DNA of 64,000 bases from Pachysolen tannophilus NRRL Y-2460 (lineage: Eukaryota; Ascomycota; Pichiomycetes; Alaninales; Pachysolenaceae). The stretch lies in NCBI GenBank assembly GCA_001661245.1, contig KV454012.1:548174-612173 (forward strand), written 5' to 3'. The notes below the pieces were generated by a model. It made no database searches. It was not told the DNA's origin and saw only the letters and a program-made list of their open reading frames with translations. How positions within the stretch are numbered: position 1 is the stretch's first letter; each line of letters starts with the position of its first letter. Shown in pieces: positions 41,662 to 51,800 of the stretch. Both the position numbers and the translations under genes were made by a program.

Positions 41662-42122
41662 AAAAGAAAAAGATTAGTTTAATCAACCTAGTCTTTTTGT
41701 GTTTTTGTTTTCTGTTTTTGTTATTCTTGTTGTTGTTTTATTTTTTAATTCGTTCCTCATACCTTGAATATGAATAGCATGGGGAACTCTATAAGACAGT
41801 TTTGATAAGTTTTTTTAATGCGGTCAAAAATTTAATTTTTTAATTAATTATTTTTTTAGGGTTCTCTTTTTTATTTTTCTTTATTTCCAATTTTTTTTAT
41901 AAGTAATCCTCTTAATGATGATGGCCGTTATGATTTAGATTTTATTTAAAATAATAATAATAATTATATAATTATAATTTAATTTTGATATTTATAAAAG
42001 GAATATTAAAGGGGATAATTGTAGATGCAGCAGAACGGCAGAACAGCAAAGGGTAAAAAACTCCCCGCTCCCCGCGCGCCCGCAGACGTTTTTCCCCCAA
42101 AAAAAATAAAAAATTTGTTCAA

Positions 42123-42221
42123 GCACCTGCATATTTACAGGAATGCCTACTGATTTTACAAATGAAATGAAATTGTGCATTTTAATCGACGTACGTGAAA
42201 TTTCCTGATAAATGCAGGTGC
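42123..42221. repeat. Long imperfect inverted repeat
   Basis: The left arm 42123-42143 starts GCACCTGCAT and ends CAGGAA. The right arm 42202-42221 starts TTCCTG and ends ATGCAGGTGC. This gives 10 bp and 6 bp of perfect pairing around a small internal loop, with a 58-nt spacer. It lies about 460 bp past the stop of hexose transporter A. Confidence 0.8.
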
Positions 42222-42645
42222 CTCTGAGTGTTCAAAAAAAATTTTTTTTTTCAACTTTAATACCTGTTTACGTCACTTTTAAAACAGAAAGAAATCAATA
42301 TGAGAACAAAAATAATACCTTTACCGATATTTATTTTGTTTCAAGCAATCATAAGAATATATAAAGCTTATGAGTTTTTTTTTGGTTTTTGTTGTTGTTG
42401 TTGGTCTTTTCGATTTTAGGTTTTCACTTATTGGATCTTGAATGTTCCTGTTTTTTTTTTTTTTTTCTTTACAGCTTATATAGTAAGCTTATTCAAATCT
42501 TTAATACCCCAACTTTAGATTCTAATTATGTCTCATTTTTTAAAAAATAAAAAAAAAAAAAAAAGGTGCACAAATACTGATGTGTAATCTGTTGACATTT
42601 GACGATTCAAAGTAATTATTAATTTTCTTTTAGGTTATGAAACTT

Positions 42646-42677
42646 AAGTACATACGTACCTACGTACGTATGTACTT
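42646..42677. repeat. 32-bp palindrome with 13-bp arms
   Basis: AAGTACATACGTA (42646-42658) and its exact reverse complement TACGTATGTACTT (42665-42677) flank a 6-bp spacer. It could extrude as a cruciform or bind a symmetric dimer. It lies about 515 bp upstream of the hexose transporter B start. Confidence 0.85.
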
Positions 42678-43192
42678 ATGTCTTGGAGGTGAACAACCGC
42701 AGGGAGGGCTTATTTAAAAACTTGTTATAATATGGAGTTGTTGACTTTAATTTATATTATGAAGACCGCCAAAAAGGGAAAATACATGCATAATTCAGAA
42801 CATTTTTCCGGAATGCATAATTTTTCCATTGGCCATACATGAAACTAGATGATTTTTTCCGCAGTTATGCGAAGTCCGAAGTATTTTCTGTTAAAAAGAT
42901 TGAAGTATTCCGGGGAATTTATTGACTTTAAAGTATGGATATTTCGTAGTTAAGTATAATATGAGCGTGTGCATCAATTGCTAAAGTTTTGGAAAGTTCA
43001 AACATTATTAATTTATTTCTATTCTGTAATATATAAATATTGAATAATCCTTGTCTTTGACTGACTGAGTTTAAAAAAAAGAAAAAAAAAATTTTTTTTC
43101 TTATTCTTTTCTCTCTTTCTTTGAAAAAAAAAGTATTTAATACTTGGTATTGTTCAGAAATAATTAAAAAATTTATCTTGATAACTACAAAA

Positions 43193-44947
43193 ATGCCTCC
43201 AACTAATAATTCTTCAGAAGCAGAGGCTGAAACACGTTCAGGTGCTATAACACCTGTTAACGATAATGAATTAGAAGAAGCAAAGGAAAATTTGGATACT
43301 AGTAATTCACAAAATGAAAAAATTGACCTGGGTGAAGGATATAGGTCTGCTTTATCAGAAAAGAAAGCATCTGATTATACTTTAGTTTCAGTTTTATGTT
43401 TGTTGGTTGCCTTTGGTGGTTTTGTCTTTGGTTGGGATACTGGTACTATTTCTGGGTTTGTTAATATGTCAGATTTTAAGAGAAGATTTGGATCTCGTGA
43501 ATCTGATGGAACTTATTATTTTTCAAATGCAAGAACAGGGTTGATTGTTTCTATCTTTAATATTGGATGTGCTATTGGTGGTATTACCTTGGGTAAGACT
43601 GGTGATATGTATGGAAGAAAAAATGGGTTAATGATTACTATGGTTGTTTATATGATTGGTATTATTATTCAAATTGCATCCATAAATAAATGGTATCAAT
43701 ATTTTATTGGTAGAATTATTTCAGGTCTCGCCGTTGGTGCAGTTTCTGTTTTATCACCAATGTTTATCTCAGAAACTTCTCCACGTCAAATTAGAGGTGC
43801 ATTGGTTTCTTGTTATCAATTAATGATTACCTTGGGTATATTTTTAGGTTATTGTACTGATTATGGTACTAAATCTTATACAAACTCAGTTCAATGGAGA
43901 GTTCCATTAGGTTTATGTTTTGCATGGGCAATCTTGATGATTATTGGTATGCTTTTCATGCCAGAATCTCCAAGATATTTGATTAAAAAGGGTAGATTAG
44001 ATGATGCTAGAGCCTCATTAGCTAAAGTTAATGGTGTTCCATTTGATGACCCTGCTATATTTAGCGAAGTTGAAGAGCTTGATGCAGCAGTTCAATATGA
44101 AACTTCTTTAGGTAAGGCAACTTGGTCTGAATTAATTACTGGTAAACCAAAGATTGGATTCCGTGTTATTACAGGTATTATTTTACAATCTTTACAACAA
44201 TTAACTGGTGATAATTATTTTTTTTATTATGGTACTACTATTTTTGATGCTGTTGGTTTAAGTGATTCTTTTGAAACTTCTATTGTTCTTGGTGTTATTA
44301 ATTTTGCTTCAACATTTGTTGCACTTTGGACTGTGGAACATTTTGGTAGAAGAAAAGTTTTACTTTTTGGTTCAGCAGCTCAAGTTCTGTGTTTTGTTGT
44401 CTTTGCATCTGTTGGTGTTACTAGATTATATCCAAATGGTTATGATGGCACAACATCTGAAGGTGCAGGAAATTGTATGATTGTCTTTGCATGTTTCTTC
44501 ATCTTCTTCTTTGCTACAAGTTGGGCTCCAGGTATCTTTGTTGTTGTTTCAGAGATTTATCCACTTAGAATTAGATCAAAAGCAATGTCTATTGCTCAAG
44601 CTGCAAATTGGATTTGGGGTTTTTTAATTTCATTTTTTACACCTTTTATTACTAGTGCAATTCATTTCGCCTACGGTTACGTCTTTATGGGATGCTTGGT
44701 CTTCTCCTTCTTCTTTGTTTATGCAACTGTTCCAGAAACAAAAGGTTTATCCTTGGAAGAAGTTGACGAAATGTATAGAGCAGGCGTTATTCCATGGAAA
44801 TCTTCTTCATGGGTACCAAGTAAAAAATTAACTCAAGAAGGTGCTTATCATAAAGCTCAAACACAATCAGTTGAAAATGCAGCAGAAACTAATGAAAGTG
44901 GTGAACAGGCTACTCCAACTACTACTGATAACGTTCAGGAAGTTTAA
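43193..44947 (+). CDS. Hexose transporter B, sugar porter family (584 aa)
   Basis: I chose ATG 43193 ([13 protein letters not shown]); the frame before it opens only by TTG. It is an Hxt-type facilitator with [90 protein letters not shown] and an intact [15 protein letters not shown]. Aromatic and polar residues that bind glucose in helix 7 are kept. It is a diverged tandem paralogue of gene A; N- and C-terminal tails differ. Its CTG codon at 44387 (residue 399) lies where gene A has an Ala codon. The upstream Rgt1- and Mig1-like sites suggest control by glucose. Confidence 0.93.
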   Translation: MPPTNNSSEAEAETRSGAITPVNDNELEEAKENLDTSNSQNEKIDLGEGYRSALSEKKASDYTLVSVLCLLVAFGGFVFGWDTGTISGFVNMSDFKRRFGSRESDGTYYFSNARTGLIVSIFNIGCAIGGITLGKTGDMYGRKNGLMITMVVYMIGIIIQIASINKWYQYFIGRIISGLAVGAVSVLSPMFISETSPRQIRGALVSCYQLMITLGIFLGYCTDYGTKSYTNSVQWRVPLGLCFAWAILMIIGMLFMPESPRYLIKKGRLDDARASLAKVNGVPFDDPAIFSEVEELDAAVQYETSLGKATWSELITGKPKIGFRVITGIILQSLQQLTGDNYFFYYGTTIFDAVGLSDSFETSIVLGVINFASTFVALWTVEHFGRRKVLLFGSAAQVLCFVVFASVGVTRLYPNGYDGTTSEGAGNCMIVFACFFIFFFATSWAPGIFVVVSEIYPLRIRSKAMSIAQAANWIWGFLISFFTPFITSAIHFAYGYVFMGCLVFSFFFVYATVPETKGLSLEEVDEMYRAGVIPWKSSSWVPSKKLTQEGAYHKAQTQSVENAAETNESGEQATPTTTDNVQEV

Positions 44948-45439
44948 ACCAGAAAATTAAGAGAAAAATAATCAAACAAACTAAATCTGTTTGCTTTGCT
45001 GTATCACATAAAATTTCAATATATGAACGAACATTCTACAATATGGAATTAGTGTTAAAAACTTTTTTTTTTTTTTTTTTTTTATTCTTTATAAACAATT
45101 CTTCAAACATTCCACTTATAGATTATTGACTTTTCTCATAAGTGGTCTCTATATATATATATATATATATATAACTTATATATATGACTTAATTCCTTCA
45201 CACTAATTAAATTATAGTAGTTAACGCTGGTTACGTGCTCTTGTTTCCATTTTAATTTTTTAGAAAAATTTTTTTTTAAATGAGTAACCAAAAAACAAGC
45301 AAAGAAGAGTAAAAATGAAAATAAAGAGAAAAAGTGAATAAAAAATTATATTGGGCATCTCTTTCTCTTTTTTTATTTTGTTGTTTTTTAAATTTTTATC
45401 TTTTAAATTGAAAAGTGTTAGAATCTATTTAAAAGATAG
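44948..45439. other. Intergenic region, no gene seen
   Basis: 492 bp with a T run at about 45064-45083 and a TA tract at 45150-45173. It is the leader region of the arginyl-tRNA synthetase gene. Confidence 0.5.
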
Positions 45440-47389
45440 ATGGTTAGATTTTTGAAACCATTTAATAGTATTTTATCAAGTTATAAATTAAGTTTTTGTT
45501 GTTCTAAAGCTTTGTATTTGAGAGTTATACCAAGGGTAACAATAAGAAGAAGATCGATAATGTCTGAAGCTTCAGTTGAATTTTTAACTTCTAGTCTTGG
45601 TAAATTAGAAATTAATCAATTACCACCTAATGTTGAGAATTCGTATCCTCAATCGAATGTGATTGATTTGCTTCGTAATTATATTACAGAGGAGTTATAC
45701 AAGTTATCAGGGGTTGATAAGAGTATTATTTTTTCAGCATTGGAATGGTCAACTACTCTTGAAAAAGGTGATTTATTAATACCAATTCCAAGATTAAGAA
45801 TAAAAAATTCAAATCCAAAAGATTTAGCTATTGAATGGGCCAAAAATTTCCCAAAATCTGGATTTTTATCAAAAGTTATAGCTGAAGGTCCATTTATTCA
45901 ATTTTTTTTTTCACCAAAATTATTATATAATATTGTTATAAAAGATGTTTTAAAAAGGAAACTTGATTATGGAGCAACACCATTAGGAAAGGGGAAAAAA
46001 CTTGTTATTGAATTTTCTTCTCCAAATATAGCTAAACCTTTCCATGCTGGACATTTAAGAAGTACAATTATTGGTGGATTTCTTTCAAATTTATATGAAA
46101 AATTAGGTTGGAATGTTGTTAGAATAAATTATTTAGGTGATTGGGGTAAACAATTTGGATTATTAGCTGTTGGTTTTGAAAGATATGGTGATGAAGCAAA
46201 ATTGAAAACTGATCCAATTAATCATTTATTTGATGTTTATGTTAAGATTAATAAAGATATCGAATTAGAAGGAGATTCTTTATCTGAAGAAGAATCAACT
46301 AATGGTAAAGCTCGTTATTATTTTAAACGTATGGAAGATGGTGATGAAGAAGCTTTAAAAATTTGGAAAAGATTTCGTGATTTATCAATTGAAAAATATA
46401 TTGATACTTATGCTCGTCTTAATATTAAATATGATGTTTATTCTGGTGAATCTCAAGTTCCAACTGAAGTTATGGAAAAAGCTACAGAAATTTTTAAAGA
46501 AAAAAATTTGGCTCAAGAAGATAATGGTGCTTTACTTATTGATTTAACAAAATTTAATAAAAAATTAGGTAAAGCTGTTGTTCGTAAAAGAGATGGTACT
46601 TCATTATATCTTACTCGTGATGTTGGTGAAGCAATGTCAAGATATGAAAAATATAAATTTGATAAGATGATTTATGTTATAGCTTCACAACAAGATTTAC
46701 ATACTGCTCAATTTTTTGAAATTTTAAAACAAATGGGTTTTGAATGGGCAAATAGATTACAACATGTTAATTTTGGAATGGTTTTAGGTATGTCTACAAG
46801 AAAGGGAACTGTTGTATTTTTGGATAATATTTTGGAAGAAACAAAAGAAAAAATGCATGAAGTAATGAAGAAAAATGAAACAAAATATTCTCAAATCAAT
46901 GAACCAGAAAAAATTGCAGATTTAGTTGGTATTTCAGCTGTAATGATTCAAGATATGCAAGCAAAACGTATTAATAATTATGAATTTAAATGGGAAAGAA
47001 TGACTTCATTTGAAGGTGATACAGGTCCTTATTTACAATACGCACATTCTCGTCTTAGATCAGTTGAAAGAAAGGCAAACATTCCATTTGAAAACTTTTT
47101 AACTGCAAATTATGACTTATTAACAGAACCTCAAGCAATTTTATTAATCAGATTAATATCACAATATCCAGATGTACTAAGAGCTGCATCAAAGAACAAT
47201 GAACCAACAACTGTAGTCACTTATTTGTTCAGATTAACCCACCAAGTCTCCTCATGTTATGACGTCTTATGGGTTGCTGGTCAAGAAGAAGAATTGGCTA
47301 CTGCTCGTTCTGCCTTGTATGCTGCTGCAAGACAAGTCTTGTATAATGGTATGGTATTGTTAGGTCTTACACCTGTTGATAGAATGTAA
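45440..47389 (+). CDS. Arginyl-tRNA synthetase, probably cytosolic and mitochondrial forms (649 aa)
   Basis: This class I synthetase charges tRNA-Arg. The N-terminal Add-1-like domain is at about residues 55-175. The catalytic core carries FSSPNIAKPFHAGHLRST (HIGH-type motif, about 191-208), NYLGDWGKQFG, and GMSTRKGTVVFLD in place of KMSKS, as is usual for ArgRS. The anticodon-binding end closes with LYNGMVLLGLTPVDRM. Two in-frame starts are notable. ATG 45440 adds 40 residues rich in Arg, Lys, Ser and Leu with no acidic residue (MVRFLKPFNSILSSYKLSFC), resembling a mitochondrial presequence. ATG 45560 gives MSEASVEF, the likely cytosolic form. S. cerevisiae uses two separate genes. Confidence 0.94.
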   Translation: MVRFLKPFNSILSSYKLSFCCSKALYLRVIPRVTIRRRSIMSEASVEFLTSSLGKLEINQLPPNVENSYPQSNVIDLLRNYITEELYKLSGVDKSIIFSALEWSTTLEKGDLLIPIPRLRIKNSNPKDLAIEWAKNFPKSGFLSKVIAEGPFIQFFFSPKLLYNIVIKDVLKRKLDYGATPLGKGKKLVIEFSSPNIAKPFHAGHLRSTIIGGFLSNLYEKLGWNVVRINYLGDWGKQFGLLAVGFERYGDEAKLKTDPINHLFDVYVKINKDIELEGDSLSEEESTNGKARYYFKRMEDGDEEALKIWKRFRDLSIEKYIDTYARLNIKYDVYSGESQVPTEVMEKATEIFKEKNLAQEDNGALLIDLTKFNKKLGKAVVRKRDGTSLYLTRDVGEAMSRYEKYKFDKMIYVIASQQDLHTAQFFEILKQMGFEWANRLQHVNFGMVLGMSTRKGTVVFLDNILEETKEKMHEVMKKNETKYSQINEPEKIADLVGISAVMIQDMQAKRINNYEFKWERMTSFEGDTGPYLQYAHSRLRSVERKANIPFENFLTANYDLLTEPQAILLIRLISQYPDVLRAASKNNEPTTVVTYLFRLTHQVSSCYDVLWVAGQEEELATARSALYAAARQVLYNGMVLLGLTPVDRM

Positions 47390-47610
47390 TACAAAGTACT
47401 TGATTTTTTATATACACACACGACCCGGTTTCGATACCAGGTGAAAATAAAATAAAAAAAAATAAAAAAAAATTTTCTTTCTTTTTTCCATATAGTTTTT
47501 AGTTGAATATATATTATAAATTAATTTATCTTAATTGTATTAGAATCAGTTTCTTTATAAATAGAGCTGTGATTGTTATATCTGTGTTATTATATTGTTG
47601 AAAAGAAAAA

Positions 47611-48186
47611 ATGGGGAAGGCTAAAAAAACCAGAAAGTTTGCTCAGGTTAAACGTACAATCAATGCTAAGGATCCTAGAATAGTTAAGAATCAAAAAGAT
47701 CAGCAACAACAAAAAGAACAAAAAGATCCTGAATTAGTTAGAGATATTCCTCAAGTTTCATCAGCTCTTTTTTTCCAGTTTAACTCTGCAATCAAGCCAC
47801 CATACCAAGTGCTCATCGATACAAATTTTATAAATTTCAGTATACAGAAAAAAATTGATCTTGTAAGAGGTATGATGGATTCGTTATATGCTAAATGTAT
47901 ACCGATAGTAACGGATTGTGTAATGGCAGAGTTGGAGAAATTGGGCCCAAAGTACCGTATAGCTTTAAGATTAGCTCGTGATCCAAGAATTCAAAGGTTA
48001 ACTTGTACTCATAAGGGAACATATGCAGATGATTGCTTAGTACATAGAGTCATGCAACATAAATGTTACATAGTTGCCACAAACGATGCCGATTTGAAGA
48101 GAAGAATAAGAAAAGTTCCCGGAATACCAATCATGAGTGTTGGAGGACATTCTTATGTTATCGAAAGGCTACCAGATGTTTTCTAA
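47611..48186 (+). CDS. FCF1: Fcf1/Utp24 PIN-domain nuclease of the small-subunit processome
   Basis: 191 residues against 189 in S. cerevisiae. Fcf1 is the nucleolar endonuclease that cuts pre-rRNA at sites A1 and A2 in 18S maturation. The N-terminus is basic (MGKAKKTRKFAQVKRTINAK). The PIN domain follows from about residue 65, with acidic metal-binding positions in QVLIDTNFINF, TDCVMAELEKLG, YADDCLVHR and VATNDADLKRRIRKVPG. The protein ends SVGGHSYVIERLPDVF, as in all orthologues. It contains no CTG codon. The upstream gap to the ArgRS stop is about 220 bp and is T-rich. Confidence 0.96.
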   Translation: MGKAKKTRKFAQVKRTINAKDPRIVKNQKDQQQQKEQKDPELVRDIPQVSSALFFQFNSAIKPPYQVLIDTNFINFSIQKKIDLVRGMMDSLYAKCIPIVTDCVMAELEKLGPKYRIALRLARDPRIQRLTCTHKGTYADDCLVHRVMQHKCYIVATNDADLKRRIRKVPGIPIMSVGGHSYVIERLPDVF

Positions 48187-48836
48187 CAAAAAAATAAAAA
48201 ATTTTTTTTGTACTGCATTATATTTTCTTCTTCTAATATGTATTTCATTTTTTTTTCTTTTTAGTTTCTTTTATAACTTTTCATGGGGTGGTGTATCTTT
48301 TTAATAAGAACTAACAACAGGTTTATCTAGCTATTCAAACACGTAGATTATCCCAATAATTTCAAACTAAATCAATCTATTCTTTGGTTTAAATAGAATT
48401 GAAAAATTCCATCTGAAATATATAAGAGAGTCACGTGAAAATCACGTGAAAGTTTTTTTTGAGTTCAATTCAAATTTCCTCTCTTGAAAAAAAAAAAAAT
48501 ATTTTAAAAAAAAAGTGAACAATATATATATACAAACTTATAAAGAAAGTTATACTTAATACTTAACGTACAATATCATCATTTGGATTGATTCTTTTTT
48601 CTTTTTTGACCATTTGTCAAAGAGGGAAGCTGCCAGTTAGTGTTATTACTAATTTTTGATGGCTTGGTAAAGAAAAGTATTGTACAATCGATCATTTAAA
48701 GTTGGTGTTTTTTTTTTTTTGTTATTTTTTTTTTGTATTTCTTAATAAACAAGGTGACTTAATTGATTACTAACTAGATACCTTTTTTTTTTTTTTTTAT
48801 CAAACTATAGTTTTTAAGTACTTTGTATTTTGAAAA
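48187..48836. promoter_or_regulatory. Region between FCF1 and TRA1, with two CACGTG sites
   Basis: 650 bp. CACGTG occurs at 48432-48437 and 48443-48448, with identical flanks (TCACGTGAAA) and an 11-bp spacing, about one helical turn. This suits Cbf1 or another bHLH factor bound side by side. The rest is AT-rich with T runs before the TRA1 start. Confidence 0.6.
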
Positions 48837-51800
48837 ATGTCATATACTGTTCATCTCGATGGGTTTGCCTCGAAGTTGTCTGATCAGTCCACGGACTTTA
48901 AGACAAAAACTTCACTTTTGTCAGAATTATGTGATATGATTGAAACTTTTAATGGTACTCAAGAATATGAATATTTCTTGAAAACATTGGTACCAATTTT
49001 TTTAAATAATTTGGAGAGTGTTCCAATTACTTTTATGAGTAGTACTCATGAGCATAAATTGAGGAATTTAATTTTGAAAATAATACATAGATCGGCAATG
49101 AATGATATTTTTAAGCCTTATGCAAATGATATATTAGAAAGTTTGATGAAATTGTTGAAAACAGAAAATGAAGAGAATGGAGTATTGTGTATGAAGATAA
49201 TAACTTCATTGCACAAATCTTATAAGCAAGATTTGGGGGAGAAAGTTGGGCCCTTTGTTGATATTATAGTTGAGATATACACCAATATGCCACAAGTTGT
49301 GGAAGAAACTTTTAATAATCCTAATCTGCAGTCTCAATCTCAATCTCAATCTCAGTCCCAAGCACAGTCGCAGTCTCCAAATATTAACAACTCAGCTTCA
49401 TCACCTTTAGCGAACCAATCACCAAGACCACTGTCTCCATCATTATCACCTAATGATGAATCACAAACTAAAATATTAGCAAAGTCTATGCATTCTTTCA
49501 AGACATTAGCTGAATGTCCCATTACTATGGTGTCGTTATATTCATCATACAGAAACTTGATACAGACTTCAATGCCAACGTTCTTACCACATGTCATTGA
49601 TATTTTGAGCTTGCAAGCAAAGCCTCAACAAGATGCAAGATTGCTGGCAGAACAAAAAAATGAACGTTTAATCTCTTTAACACCAGCAATTAAAAACAGA
49701 GCTGCATTTTGCGACTTTATATTAGGACAAGTCAAGGCTGCATCGTTTGTGGCGTATATTTTCATTCGTGGGTATGCACTGAATATAATGACAAATTTTA
49801 CAGATATTATACCTGATTTAATAATTAGACTATTACAAGATTGTCCTAGTGAACTCTCTGCAGCAAGAAAAGAATTATTACATGCAACCAGACATATATT
49901 ATCTACAAGCTTTAGAACCATGTTTATTCCAAAGATAGATTTGTTATTTGATGATAGAGTTTTAATTGGTGATGGTTTAACATCATATGAAACTCTTCGC
50001 CCATTGGCATATTCAACAGTGGCAGATTTTATTCATAATGTTAGAGCAGAATTGACACCGGAGCAAATTTGGAAAACTGTTAGAATATATTGTAAAAACT
50101 TACAAGATAGTTCATTAGCTTTAACGGTACAAATCATGAGTGCAAAATTATTGTTGAATCTCGTGGAAAGGGTAATGAAATTACCATCTAAGCTGGAATC
50201 CAGACAGTTATTCATGCTTATTATTGATGCTTATGCCAAGAGGTTTGCAAGCTTGAATAGACAACATGACTACATTATGCATCAACATGATTTATATACT
50301 AAAAAAAAACAAGAGAAAGAAAAACTGCAAGAAAATTTATTAGTAAAACGTAACAGTTTAGAACTTTTAAAGAACAATCAACAACAAAAGACACTCAAAA
50401 CTGAAGAAAATGGAACAAAGCAACATGATAAGCTAAATATTGAAGACGTAGAAATGAAACACGCTGATGATGAACTGAAAGAAGAAGAAAATAATCATAA
50501 TCAAGAGGAAGAAAATGAACAACAACAAAAAAATTCCGACGAAAAAATGCAGATTGATGAAGACGGAGATCAGAATGACGAGAAAATGAATGATGCAGAA
50601 GAGTCCACAGAATCTAGAAAAGTGAAATCTGAAGAAAATGAAGAACCAAAACAGGTAAAAAAAATTCAAGAGAAATTAGAAAAACCTGATTCAGAAGCTG
50701 ATCAGAAAGAAGAGCTATGTATCTTTAATATAGATCAAGTATCTGCAACCGTAATTGCACCAAAAAGTACAACTGATCCATTGAAAGACTCTCGTTATTT
50801 ATTCAGAACTTTAATGTCATTTTTAAAATCTGTCATTTTTGGATTGAAGAATTGCAATCCATCTCCTCCTTCAAACGATTATAATTCACAAACTTGGAAT
50901 AGCTCAGCTAGAATTTTTACAAATGAAGAATTGAATATTTTGAGAAACTTGTATAAGGAAGGAATATCAGGGTTGAGGTTTTTCAGGAGTTTTAAGCCAA
51001 CACTTCCACCCCAATTGGCGAAACATTCTTTTGATATCACAGGCCCTAATTTGCCTATCACGTCTTCCAAGGATGAAAAAGACTTAATGGAAATATTTGC
51101 TACCATGTTCATTCATATAGATCCTGCTACATTCAATGAAATAGTCCAATCTGAGATGCCATTTTTGTATGTTTCTGTATTAGAAAATGCTGCTTTATTA
51201 CATATTCCACAATTTTTTTTGGCAAGCGAAATTACAACCTCTAATTTCTCCGGTATATTAATTAGTTTTTTGAAAACAAAATTACCAGAATTAGGAGAAG
51301 TTGATATTATAAAATCCAGTATATTAATGCGTCTCTTCAAATTATGCTTTATGTCGGTTAACTTATTTCCTAGCGCAAACGAGAGCGTTATTGTACCTCA
51401 TTTGAATGAATTAATTTTAGACTCTCTAAAATTGACAACGACAGCAAAAGAACCATTAGACTACTTTTATTTAATACGAACATTATTTAGAAGTATTGCT
51501 GGTGGCAGATTTGAGAATTTGTACAAAGAAATTATGCCACTTTTGCAAGTTTTCTTAGAATCTTTGAGCAGAATGATCGAAACGGCAAGAAGACCACACG
51601 AGCGTGATATTTACGTTGAATTATGTCTTACAGTCCCAGTTAGACTATGCGTTTTGGTTCCTCATTTGAGTTATTTAATGAGACCCTTGGTATATGCTTT
51701 AAATGGTTCACAAGAATTAGTTTCTCAAGGTTTGAGAACTTTGGAATTATGCGTAGATAACTTTACTGCTGAATATTTTGATCCGATTATTGAACCGGTC

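Larger units (their letters stand above)
41662..43192. promoter_or_regulatory. Region between the hexose transporters: GC patch, hairpins and Rgt1-like sites
   Basis: 1.5 kb. Two Mig1-type CCCCGC sites lie at 42063-42068 and 42070-42075 in a GC-rich patch unlike the surroundings. A long imperfect inverted repeat spans 42123-42221, and a 13-bp-arm palindrome spans 42646-42677. Three Rgt1-type TNNTCCG sites follow at 42804-42810, 42855-42861 and 42906-42912. Together these fit a glucose-regulated hexose transporter promoter for gene B. No gene is seen. Confidence 0.55.

Noticed and set aside
43121-43192. N-terminal extension of hexose transporter B
   Set aside because: The frame opens only through a TTG and is AT-run driven; the ATG at 43193 gives the normal Hxt start. 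The same reasoning removed TTG or GTG extensions at 13160, 21873, 26781, 30504 and 33261.
47415-47445. tRNA-like 3' end (CCCGG-TTTCGATA-CCAGG) after the ArgRS gene
   Set aside because: The stem pairs only with a mismatch, and no A box, anticodon stem or acceptor stem lies at the right distance on either strand. It is at most a small hairpin in the 3' UTR.
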